This document shows, piece by piece, positions 17,774 through 25,308 of a stretch of DNA of 64,000 bases. Made by a program: the position numbers and the translations under genes. The stretch comes from Pseudomonas sp. MF4836 (GTDB taxonomy: Bacteria > Pseudomonadota > Gammaproteobacteria > Pseudomonadales > Pseudomonadaceae), in assembly GCF_002018875.1 (NCBI RefSeq), contig NZ_MVOL01000012.1, positions 1-64,000 on the forward strand, written 5' to 3'. Position 1 is the stretch's first letter. Each line of letters begins with the position of its first letter. Under the pieces are notes generated by a model, which was not told the origin of the DNA, ran no database searches, and saw only the letters and a list, made by a program, of their open reading frames with translations.

Positions 17774-17800
17774 CAAATCGCCGGCACGCCGGCTCCTACC
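17774..17800. repeat. REP-like palindrome between the GMC and MHS genes
   Basis: AATCGCCGGC-AC-GCCGGCTCCTACC has the stem-loop and the trailing CTCCTACC that mark the classical Pseudomonas REP family. It sits in the intergenic gap and could reduce read-through or stabilise the upstream transcript. Confidence 0.65.
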
Positions 17801-17881
17801 AAGAAGCTGTGACGCGCTAACCGCGCCGATACTGGCGTTGGCAGTGGAACAACAAAAATAATCACTGTGAGGGACACCTGT

Positions 17882-19504
17882 ATGTCAGACCACGCTCAGC
17901 CCCTGAACCCGCCCCTGGCCGCCGCCACTGGCAAAGGCAGCCGCAAAGTCATCTTCGCCTCGTCCCTGGGGACGGTATTCGAGTGGTACGACTTTTTCCT
18001 GTATGGCGCCCTCGCGGCCGTCATCAGCAAGCAGTTCTTCGCCGGGGTCAACGACACTACGGCCTTTATCTTCGCGCTCATGGCGTTTGCCGCCGGCTTC
18101 GTGGTGCGCCCGTTCGGCGCGCTGGTGTTCGGGCGCCTGGGGGACATGATCGGGCGCAAATACACCTTCCTGGTCACCATCATCCTCATGGGGGTAGCGA
18201 CCTTCGCCGTGGGCCTGCTCCCGACCTATTCGAGCATCGGCATCGCCGCACCGATCATCCTGGTGCTGCTGCGCATGCTCCAGGGCCTGGCATTGGGCGG
18301 TGAGTACGGCGGCGCCGCGACCTACGTCGCCGAGCACGCGCCGGCCGGCAAGCGCGGCTTTCACACCAGTTGGATTCAGTCCACCGCGACCCTCGGCCTG
18401 TTGCTGTCGCTGCTGGTGGTGCTGGGTTGCCGCTACTTCACCGGCGATCAGTTCGAAGTCTGGGGCTGGCGCCTGCCATTCCTGCTGTCGATCGTGCTGC
18501 TGGGGATTTCCACCTGGATCCGCATGAGCCTGCACGAGTCGCCGGCCTTCCTCAGAATGAAAGAGCAAGGCCGCGCCAGCAAGGCGCCGATCCGCGAATC
18601 CTTCGGCAAATGGGAAAACCTCAAAGTGGTGCTGATCGCCCTGTTCAGCATCAATGCCGGGCAAGCGGTGACCTTCTACGCCGCACAGTTCTACGTGCTG
18701 TTCTTCCTCACCCAGTTCCTCAAGATGGACCCGGCCCTGGCCAATATGCTGTTGATCATCAGCGTGGTGATCGGCGCGCCGTTCTTCATCTTTTTCGGCT
18801 GGCTGTCGGACAAGGTCGGACGCAAGCCGGTGCTGATGGTCGGCCTGTTGCTGGCCACTGCGCTGTACTTTCCGATCTTCAAATCCCTGGCGCACTACGC
18901 CAACCCGGCCATCGACCAGGCCAGCCGCCAGGCACCGATCAGCGTGATCGCCGATCCGGCCACCTGCACCTTCCAGTTCGACCCGGTGGGCAAGGCCAAA
19001 TTCGACAGCCCGTGCGACAAGGTCAAGACCTTCCTGGTCAAACAGGGCCTGCCCTACAGCAGCGTCGCCGCCCCGGCCGGGAGCTCGGTACAGGTCAGCG
19101 TCGGTGAGTTGAAGCTCGACGGTTTCGACGAAGCGGCCCTGCGCGGCGCGGTGACCCTGGCCGGCTACCCGCAACAGGCTGACGCACAGAACGTCAACAA
19201 AACCATGGTGGTGGTGCTGATCGTGGCTCTGATCCTGATCGCGGCCATGTGCTACGGGCCGCTGGCAGCGCTGATGGTCGAGCTGTTCCCGACCCGCATC
19301 CGCTACACCTCCATGTCCCTGCCCTATCACATCGGCAACGGCTGGTTCGGCGGCTTCCTGCCCACTGTGTCCTTTGCCCTGGTGGTCTACACCGGCGATA
19401 TTTTCTACGGTCTGTGGTACCCGGTGCTGGTCACCGGGGTCAGCCTGGTCGTAGGGCTGATCTGCCTGCGGGAAACCAAGGATGTCGATATCGACAATAA
19501 CTGA
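17882..19504 (+). CDS. MFS transporter, metabolite:H+ symporter (MHS) family with a large inserted loop
   Basis: The 540-residue protein has the MHS features GTVFEWYDFFLYGALA in helix 1, RPFGALVFGRLGDMIGRKYT as motif A, and LQGLALGGEYGGAATYVAEH in helix 4, as in ProP, ShiA and KgtP. It imports an organic acid or betaine with protons. Compared with about 430-500 residues in typical members, it carries a soluble insert of about 100 residues (339-440) after helix 9, on the periplasmic side. The insert has two cysteines (362 and 378) that could pair. The ATG giving MSDHAQPL was chosen over one five codons earlier. A strong terminator follows. Confidence 0.88.
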   Translation: MSDHAQPLNPPLAAATGKGSRKVIFASSLGTVFEWYDFFLYGALAAVISKQFFAGVNDTTAFIFALMAFAAGFVVRPFGALVFGRLGDMIGRKYTFLVTIILMGVATFAVGLLPTYSSIGIAAPIILVLLRMLQGLALGGEYGGAATYVAEHAPAGKRGFHTSWIQSTATLGLLLSLLVVLGCRYFTGDQFEVWGWRLPFLLSIVLLGISTWIRMSLHESPAFLRMKEQGRASKAPIRESFGKWENLKVVLIALFSINAGQAVTFYAAQFYVLFFLTQFLKMDPALANMLLIISVVIGAPFFIFFGWLSDKVGRKPVLMVGLLLATALYFPIFKSLAHYANPAIDQASRQAPISVIADPATCTFQFDPVGKAKFDSPCDKVKTFLVKQGLPYSSVAAPAGSSVQVSVGELKLDGFDEAALRGAVTLAGYPQQADAQNVNKTMVVVLIVALILIAAMCYGPLAALMVELFPTRIRYTSMSLPYHIGNGWFGGFLPTVSFALVVYTGDIFYGLWYPVLVTGVSLVVGLICLRETKDVDIDNN

Positions 19505-19522
19505 GGCCGTTTTGACGCCGCA

Positions 19523-19561
19523 CCGGGCCAGGAGAACCTTGGCCTGGCCCGGCGTTTTTTT
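19523..19561 (+). terminator. Rho-independent terminator after the MHS transporter
   Basis: CCGGGCCAGG pairs with CCTGGCCCGG across a ten-base loop and is followed by CG and a run of seven T. It ends the plus-strand transcript just before the convergent TonB receptor gene. Confidence 0.9.
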
Positions 19562-19563
19562 GC

Positions 19564-22026
19564 CTAGTACTTGGCCCTGAGGGCGAGGTTGAAGTTGCGC
19601 GGCTCGCCGTAGAAGTTCCAGTAATTGGTGTTGCCGGTGGTCTGGATGTACTTCTTGTCGAAGACGTTATCCAGGTTGTACTGCACTTCCAGATTCTGGT
19701 TGATCTCGTACACCGCGTGCAGGTTGGTGAGGGTGTAGGGATCCTGCTGGATCTTGAAGGACCTGCCGGCCTCGGTATAGGTCATGCTGCTCTGGGCATA
19801 GAAGCTGCCACCAACCCGGGCCTTGTTCAACACCCCCGGCAGGCGGTAGTCGGTGCTGACCTTGAACAGGTGACGTGGCGATGAGGCCGAAGAGTCCTCA
19901 CCTTTCTGACTGCCGCCGATGTACTTGGACTGGGTGTAGGTGTAGCCGGCGGACAGGTTCCAATCAGCGCTCAAGGCTCCGTTCAGCTCCAGATCCAGGC
20001 CACGGCTGCGGACTTTGTCCGAAGCACGGTAGCAGCCGTTGGGCAAGGCCGGACACAGGGTTGCCGCTTCATTACCGTCAATCGCTTCGGCGCGGCCGGT
20101 CTGGTCGGTCTGGAACAGCGCCAGCGCCGAGGTCAGGCGCTTATCGAGGAATTCACCCTTGAGGCCGATCTCATAGTTGCTGCCGGTCATGGGGTCGAGG
20201 ATCGAACCATCCACCCCGAGGTTGTTCTGCGGCTTGAAGATTTCGGTGTAGCTGGCGTAGGCCGAGAACTGTTGGTTGAGCTCCTGAACCAGGCCGGCAT
20301 AGGGCGTGAACTGACGGTTTTTCGCGTAGTCGCTCTTGTTGCGTGTGGTGACCTGGGTCAGGTTTTCGCTCTTGAACCAGCTGACCCGGCTGCCGAGGAT
20401 CAAGCGTGTGGAATCGCTCAGGCTGAAACGGCCGGCAGCGTATACCCCCTGCTGTTCCTGGGTGATGTTGTACTTCCATTTATTGACGCTCAGGGCCGTA
20501 GGCGCCGGCGGGTTGAAGGCACCCGGGTCGTTGACGTCAAAGACGTAGTTGTAGGTCAGGTCGTTGCCGCCGTGGTAGTCGAAGTCGTCGATCCGCGCAT
20601 TGCTGCCCAGGATCAGTTCGTGCTGTTTGCCGAACAACTGAAACGGGCCGGTCAGGTAGCTGTCGACGCTGGTCTGGGTGTCGTTGTAGCGGAAATGACG
20701 GGGTTGCAGGCGAAAGCTGCTGTCGGTGTTGGCGACCTTGGTCGTGAAGTTGCCGAGGAAGTCGGACTTGGCCCAGGTCTGGTTGGCGGCCAACACCAGC
20801 TTCCAGTCGTTATCGAAGTCATGCTGGATATCACCGAACACCGTGGTGTTGCGCTTGTCGAGGTGGTTCCACTTGCCGGTCAGGGAAGTGGAGCGGGACA
20901 AGGGGTAAAACGCACCGTTTTCCTGGGTCGGCAGGCCGGACCAGTCGTAGCCGGAGTTGCGATCCTTCTGGTAGGTGAAACCCAGCGTCGCCATTGTCGA
21001 ATCCGACAGGTCGGCTTCGACGATGGCGTAGAACACCTGGTTTTCTTTCTGCGCGGTGTCCAGGTAACTGTTGGCGTTGTTGTAACTGATCACCGTCCGC
21101 CCGCGCAGGGTGCCCGGCTCGTTGAGCGGCGACGACAGATCGAGCAGGGTGCGGTAGTCATCCCAGGAACCGACCGAGGTTTCCACCAGCACCTGAGGTT
21201 CGACAGTCGGGCGCTTGCGCACCAGGTTGATTGCCGCCGATGGGTTACCCGCCCCCTCCATCAGCCCCGTGGCGCCCCGCACGATCTCGACCCGATCGTA
21301 GATCTCGGTGGTCGGTTTGGCGATCGCATCCATCGAGTAAGCGTTGCTGATATTGGTGGGGATGCCGTCGATCTGCAGGGTCTCTACCAACTGCCCGCGG
21401 GCCATGTACATCGAACGCTCGGCGCCGTTCTTGAGCACGGTGATACCGGTGGCGTTCTGCAGCACGTCATCGAGGTTTTTCATGCCTTGGTCATCCATCC
21501 GCTGGCGGGTGACCACGGTGACCGACTGCGGGGTTTCACGCAGCGACAACGGCAGTTTGGTTGCGGTCGCCGAGCGCCCCGTGGTGTAGGAGTGGGTACC
21601 CTCGGTAGTCGCCCCCAAGGCACTGCCGGTGACCTGGGTCGCCTCCAGTTGCACGGCCCCGGCCGGCAGCGCCTGCAAGAACCAGGTGCCCTGGCTGCCG
21701 AGACTGGCCATCAGGCCGCTGCCGCTCAACAGGCGCTGGAGCGCCGAATCGACGGCAAATTGCCCCTGCAAAGCTGCCGTGCGCTTGTTTCTGACCAGCG
21801 CCGGATCAAACGACAAACTGATGGCCGCCTGCTCGGCAAACCGGTTCAAGCTGTCTTCAAGGCTGCCGGCTGGAACATCATAGGGGCGGGCCTGCACCGC
21901 ATCAGCCGCCTGGACACAGAACGGGGCCGCCAGCAACACGGCGCCCGGGGTGAACAGAGCCACGCGCAGGGCGATTGCCAGGTGACTGCGGCGGGTTTTA
22001 ATCGGGGTTACAGAACGGGACTTCAA
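19564..22026 (-). CDS. TonB-dependent siderophore receptor with N-terminal signalling (STN) domain
   Basis: The 820-residue protein has a signal peptide ending near FCVQAADA. An STN/secretin-type signalling domain follows (about residues 45-120, with SLEDSLNRFAEQAAISLSFD), then the plug (TPQSVTVVTRQRMDDQGMKN) and a 22-strand barrel ending NLALRAKY. It takes up a ferric siderophore across the outer membrane. The STN domain should pass an occupancy signal to the FecR-like protein encoded upstream. The start appears to be TTG, preceded by TAAGGAG at good spacing; no better ATG gives the signal peptide. The siderophore is not identifiable. Confidence 0.92.
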   Translation of the reverse strand: MKSRSVTPIKTRRSHLAIALRVALFTPGAVLLAAPFCVQAADAVQARPYDVPAGSLEDSLNRFAEQAAISLSFDPALVRNKRTAALQGQFAVDSALQRLLSGSGLMASLGSQGTWFLQALPAGAVQLEATQVTGSALGATTEGTHSYTTGRSATATKLPLSLRETPQSVTVVTRQRMDDQGMKNLDDVLQNATGITVLKNGAERSMYMARGQLVETLQIDGIPTNISNAYSMDAIAKPTTEIYDRVEIVRGATGLMEGAGNPSAAINLVRKRPTVEPQVLVETSVGSWDDYRTLLDLSSPLNEPGTLRGRTVISYNNANSYLDTAQKENQVFYAIVEADLSDSTMATLGFTYQKDRNSGYDWSGLPTQENGAFYPLSRSTSLTGKWNHLDKRNTTVFGDIQHDFDNDWKLVLAANQTWAKSDFLGNFTTKVANTDSSFRLQPRHFRYNDTQTSVDSYLTGPFQLFGKQHELILGSNARIDDFDYHGGNDLTYNYVFDVNDPGAFNPPAPTALSVNKWKYNITQEQQGVYAAGRFSLSDSTRLILGSRVSWFKSENLTQVTTRNKSDYAKNRQFTPYAGLVQELNQQFSAYASYTEIFKPQNNLGVDGSILDPMTGSNYEIGLKGEFLDKRLTSALALFQTDQTGRAEAIDGNEAATLCPALPNGCYRASDKVRSRGLDLELNGALSADWNLSAGYTYTQSKYIGGSQKGEDSSASSPRHLFKVSTDYRLPGVLNKARVGGSFYAQSSMTYTEAGRSFKIQQDPYTLTNLHAVYEINQNLEVQYNLDNVFDKKYIQTTGNTNYWNFYGEPRNFNLALRAKY

Positions 22027-22091
22027 TGCAGCGCTCCTTACGATTGGCAGGTGTTATTCCTGTTTGTCGAAGGAGCGGAAAAAAGCCGTAA

Positions 22092-22115
22092 GTCTTTTTG
22101 ATAATTATTCCTGTC
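22092..22115 (-). promoter_or_regulatory. AT-rich promoter-like element before the TonB receptor
   Basis: In the 107-base gap between the anti-sigma gene and the receptor, the minus strand reads AGGAATAATTATCAAAAAG. GGAAT resembles the -35 element of FecI-type promoters, and AATAATTATC has a weak likeness to half a Fur box. Either role is tentative. Confidence 0.35.
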
Positions 22116-22133
22116 TGCCTCTGTCGCGTCCGC

Positions 22134-23111
22134 TCAAGCCGCAACAATGCGCACCCAATAGCGAGTCCGGCGCTCGATACGCACCGGCAGCGACTGGCTC
22201 AACCCAGCCAGGGCGCGGTCGATGTCCTCAAGCTGGAACACCCCGGAAATGCGCAAATCGGCCACCGCCCCATCACACAGCAACCACCCCGTGCGATAGC
22301 GCCCCAACTCCTCGACCAACTGCTGCAGGCGCATCTGCCGCGCCACCACCGCACCTCGAGTCCAGGCACTGGCCTGCAACACGCTGCCCTGGACCTGCTC
22401 GACCCTGCCCGCACGGATCAGGCACTCGTTGCCAGCCGTGATCAGCGGCCCCCGGCCACTGGCCAGATGCACCGCCACTGTGCCCTCCTCCACGCTCAAG
22501 CGCGTGCATCCGGGCTCCTGGCGCACGTTGAACGCGGTACCGATCGCCTCCAGACGCGCCTCTGCAGTCTGAACGTAGAACGGCCGACGCCCCTGGAGCC
22601 CGTCGGTGTCGGCGCCGGTCCGGATGAATATCTCGCCTTCACGCAGGATAATCAGACGCCGCTCGGCACTGAACTCAGCGTCGGCGCGGCTATGGGTATT
22701 GAGTTGCAGCAGCGTGCCGTCGACCAGTTGAAAACGCTGGCGCTCGCCGGTACGGGTGACGTAGTCGGCGCTGGCCCCGCGCCAGGTCTGCTGGATCGCC
22801 ACAGCCCCCAGCCCGCTGGCGCAGATCCCCAGCCCCAACAGCTTCAAGGCCTGGCGGCGGCTGTGGCTCGCCGCCGCGTTGGCCAGGGTGTCGCGCGCGA
22901 GCCCAGCAGTCAGTTGCGCGGCTAACCGAAAGCGCTGCTCGTTGACCTGCAAGGCTTGCCAGGCATTTTCGTGAGTGGGTTGCGCACGCCGCCACTGTTC
23001 GCAAGCGGCGTGCATGGCCGGGTCGGCCGCACCGGATTGCAGGCGCACCAGCCATTGGATCGCCTGGTCGAGCACCGCTTCGGGAATATCGTCCCGTGGC
23101 AATCCGCTCAC
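22134..23111 (-). CDS. FecR-type anti-sigma / sigma regulator
   Basis: The 325-residue protein begins with the DUF4880 domain, VLDQAIQWLVRLQSG (about residues 15-29) and HENAWQALQ. Next comes one membrane helix, LLGLGICASGLGAVAIQ (about 87-105), then a periplasmic FecR domain with RFQLVDGTLLQLNTHSRADA. It should hold the ECF sigma factor and release or activate it when the receptor STN domain signals. The chosen GTG start overlaps the sigma-factor stop as GTGA; a longer in-frame start eight codons earlier is possible. It is in one operon with the sigma gene. Confidence 0.88.
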   Translation of the reverse strand: MSGLPRDDIPEAVLDQAIQWLVRLQSGAADPAMHAACEQWRRAQPTHENAWQALQVNEQRFRLAAQLTAGLARDTLANAAASHSRRQALKLLGLGICASGLGAVAIQQTWRGASADYVTRTGERQRFQLVDGTLLQLNTHSRADAEFSAERRLIILREGEIFIRTGADTDGLQGRRPFYVQTAEARLEAIGTAFNVRQEPGCTRLSVEEGTVAVHLASGRGPLITAGNECLIRAGRVEQVQGSVLQASAWTRGAVVARQMRLQQLVEELGRYRTGWLLCDGAVADLRISGVFQLEDIDRALAGLSQSLPVRIERRTRYWVRIVAA

Positions 23112-23689
23112 ATCAGGCCCCGAGCCAGATAGCAATGTCGGATCGCAGTGGCCATGTATTTCTCCACCGAACTTTGACTCACCCCCAGGCGCTCGGCGAT
23201 CTCCCGATACCCCAGGCCTTCAAGGCGCGAGAGCAGGAAGGCGGTACGCACTTTGGGGCTGAGGCCGTCGAGCAACGCGTCGATCTGGGTCAGGGTTTCC
23301 AGCAGGATCAGGCGCTCTTCAGGCGACGGATGCTCGGGCTCGGGGAGCAAGGCGATGGCATTGAGGTAGGCGCGCTCGATCTTCTGCCGCCGGAATCGAT
23401 CAACCATCAAGCCCTGGGCAATACTGCTGAGCCAGGCTCTGGGCTGACGCAGTTCCGCGACCCGGTCGGGTTTGCCGAGCACGTAGAGAAAAGTGTCCTG
23501 GGCCATGTCCGCGGCGTTGTCGGTGTCGCGCAAACGGCGGCGCAGCCAGGCGAACAGCCAGCCGTGATGATCGTGGTAAAGACGGCCGATGTCCTGATGC
23601 AACCTAAGCGGGCCGGGGGAAGATGGCGGCACTGGAACCCTCAGCTCATGGCAAGCGCGAAAATGCGGATAAGAATTGATCGCAATCAT
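23108..23689 (-). CDS. ECF RNA polymerase sigma factor, FecI type
   Basis: The product has sigma region 2 (LFAWLRRRLRDTDNAADMAQDTFLYVL) and region 4 with the helix-turn-helix YREIAERLGVSQSSVEKYMA, diagnostic of FecI-like ECF factors. It directs RNA polymerase to the downstream TonB receptor promoter when iron-siderophore is present. The start is uncertain. An ATG giving MIAINSYPHF (193 residues) was used, but the conserved part begins about 25 codons later at LHQDIGRLYHDHHG. No clear Fur box is visible upstream; the sequence at the chosen start is somewhat AT-rich and could be regulatory instead. Confidence 0.85.
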   Translation of the reverse strand: MIAINSYPHFRACHELRVPVPPSSPGPLRLHQDIGRLYHDHHGWLFAWLRRRLRDTDNAADMAQDTFLYVLGKPDRVAELRQPRAWLSSIAQGLMVDRFRRQKIERAYLNAIALLPEPEHPSPEERLILLETLTQIDALLDGLSPKVRTAFLLSRLEGLGYREIAERLGVSQSSVEKYMATAIRHCYLARGLM

Positions 23690-23817
23690 AGGCACTCGCC
23701 GCTGCGGACTCAAGGCATGTGTGTACCGATGCTGCGCATGCACAGGGCCCGACCTCTTGAACAATCCCGCCAGTTGCGCCACTGTCAGCGCACTTTTTTG
23801 GCTGATGGATCGCCTGC

Positions 23818-24555
23818 ATGCCGTTTATTCTCCCTGCTGTCCTTGGACTGGTGCTGCTGGCGATGCTTTGGCGGCGCCAGAAAGCCCTGACTGCGCTGCG
23901 CCGCGAAGCCTATATCCGCAGTTTCACCTTGCCGCCCAGGTTGTTCGAACCGCTGCGCGCGCAGCACCCGCACCTGGACCTCAAGCACTGCCAGCTGGTG
24001 GCCCAGGGCTTGCGCCAGTTCTTCATGGCCTACCTCAAGAGCGGCCAGCGCTATGTGTCGATGCCGTCCCAGGTGGTCGACGATCTATGGCATGAGTTCA
24101 TCCTTCACACCCGGGACTATCAGGAGTTCTGCGACAAGGCTTTCGGCCAGTTCCTGCATCACACGCCGGCGGCGGCGCTGGGCCAGGGCGCCGAGAAAAA
24201 AAGCGACATCGGTTTACGCCGCTGCTGGTGGTTCGCCTGCCACGACGAGAACATCAACCCGAGCAAGGCCACGCGCCTGCCGTTGTTGTTCGCCCTCGAT
24301 GCCAAGCTGAAAATCGCCAACGGCTTTCACTACGTGGTCGATTGCCAGTCGCTGCAGCGCGTGACCGAGAGCGGCACCCAGACCACGGTTGTCCATTGCG
24401 GCAGCGAGCTGTACAGCTCCAGCAGCGACAGCGATTCCGGCTCCAGCTTCGGCAGTGACGACTCCCGATTCGACGGCGACTCCGGCAGCAGTGACGGCGG
24501 AGGCGACAGCGGTGGTTGCGGCGGGGGCGGTTGCGGGGGCGGCGGCGGTGATTGA
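23818..24555 (+). CDS. GRDP-like (glycine-rich domain-containing) protein with low-complexity tail
   Basis: The 245-residue protein opens with one membrane helix, LPAVLGLVLLAMLW. A conserved helical domain follows whose core VDDLWHEFILHTRDYQEFC (about residues 85-103) resembles the GRDP-like family known from plants and some bacteria. From about residue 195 it turns into a Ser/Asp-rich then Gly/Cys-rich tail (SSSSDSDSGSSFGSDD, later GGCGGGGCGGGGGD). The function is unknown. The tail resembles those seen in some surface or membrane proteins with a terminal GGGG stretch. It is divergent from the FecI-like sigma gene. Confidence 0.7.
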   Translation: MPFILPAVLGLVLLAMLWRRQKALTALRREAYIRSFTLPPRLFEPLRAQHPHLDLKHCQLVAQGLRQFFMAYLKSGQRYVSMPSQVVDDLWHEFILHTRDYQEFCDKAFGQFLHHTPAAALGQGAEKKSDIGLRRCWWFACHDENINPSKATRLPLLFALDAKLKIANGFHYVVDCQSLQRVTESGTQTTVVHCGSELYSSSSDSDSGSSFGSDDSRFDGDSGSSDGGGDSGGCGGGGCGGGGGD

Positions 24556-24642
24556 GCAACGACCGCTTCAGCGTGATGAACGAGCACCCGACGTGGCACG
24601 CGCTACGCTTTGAGAGTCCATCTGCGTTCAAGGAATCTTGCG

Positions 24643-24939
24643 ATGAAAAAAATCCTTTCCCTCGCCACCCTGTTGCTTGTCGCCGGTGGCGCCCATGCCG
24701 AAGGCGTTCCGGCATTCAACGTCGACTGCCCGGGCAATCTGGCGGTCAGCGCCGACCAGGGCGGGCCAGTGTTGATCAATGGCAAGGAAGCCAAGACCCG
24801 TGCCGTCAACGAGCGTTTTTTTGAAGCCAAGGCGACGGACGTGACGATTTCCATCAGCCTCTCCGACGATGATTCGGTGATCGTGAGCTACACCGGCAAG
24901 CACGGCGCCAATGGCATCTGCACCTCGGTCGATGACTGA
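24643..24939 (+). CDS. Small secreted protein of unknown function
   Basis: The 98-residue product has a typical signal peptide, MKKILSLATLLLVAGGAHA, with cleavage expected after HA. The mature portion is about 79 residues, with two cysteines (FNVDCPGNL and ANGICTSVDD) that could form one disulphide, and an acidic end. I do not recognise the family. The start at MKKIL was preferred over an earlier ATG because it begins the signal peptide and is preceded by a GGAATCTTGCG leader. The next gene, a cupin, follows 36 bases later on the same strand. Confidence 0.7.
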   Translation: MKKILSLATLLLVAGGAHAEGVPAFNVDCPGNLAVSADQGGPVLINGKEAKTRAVNERFFEAKATDVTISISLSDDDSVIVSYTGKHGANGICTSVDD

Positions 24940-24975
24940 GCCCTTCCCCTCCACACCTGAACAGATGAGTGATCG

Positions 24976-25305
24976 ATGGATATTGCTGGCATCCCTTTTG
25001 GCACCACCGACTGGTCCGATATCGAGCCTACCGAACACCGTGGCGAGACCGGCTGCGCCTACTGGCGCACCCGGCAGTTTGGCGCGATCCGAGTGCGCAT
25101 GATCGAGTACAGCGCGGGCTACCTCGCCGATCACTGGTGCTCCAAGGGCCATATCCTGTTTTGCCTGGAGGGCGAGTTGCACACTGAACTGGAGGACGGC
25201 CGGCAGTTCGTACTCGGCCCCGGCATGAGCTACCAGGTGGCCGACAACGCCGAACCCCATCGCTCGTTCACCGCGCTCGGCGTCAAGCTGTTCGTGGTCG
25301 ACTGA
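24976..25305 (+). CDS. DHCW-motif cupin fold protein
   Basis: The 109-residue single cupin carries the sequence YLADHWCSKGHILFCLEGEL. The DHW-C cluster and GH-x-L spacing match the group annotated as DHCW-motif cupin proteins. The second cupin motif, GPGMSYQVADNAEPHRS, follows. Such small cupins bind a metal and may be enzymes or sensors; no substrate is known to me. It ends four bases before the convergent polB stop. Size and motif order fit the family. Confidence 0.8.
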   Translation: MDIAGIPFGTTDWSDIEPTEHRGETGCAYWRTRQFGAIRVRMIEYSAGYLADHWCSKGHILFCLEGELHTELEDGRQFVLGPGMSYQVADNAEPHRSFTALGVKLFVVD

Positions 25306-25308
25306 GGC

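Noticed and set aside
20272..22101. 609-codon open frame antisense to the first TonB receptor
   Set aside because: Same reason: a frame mirror of a clear receptor gene with STN domain.
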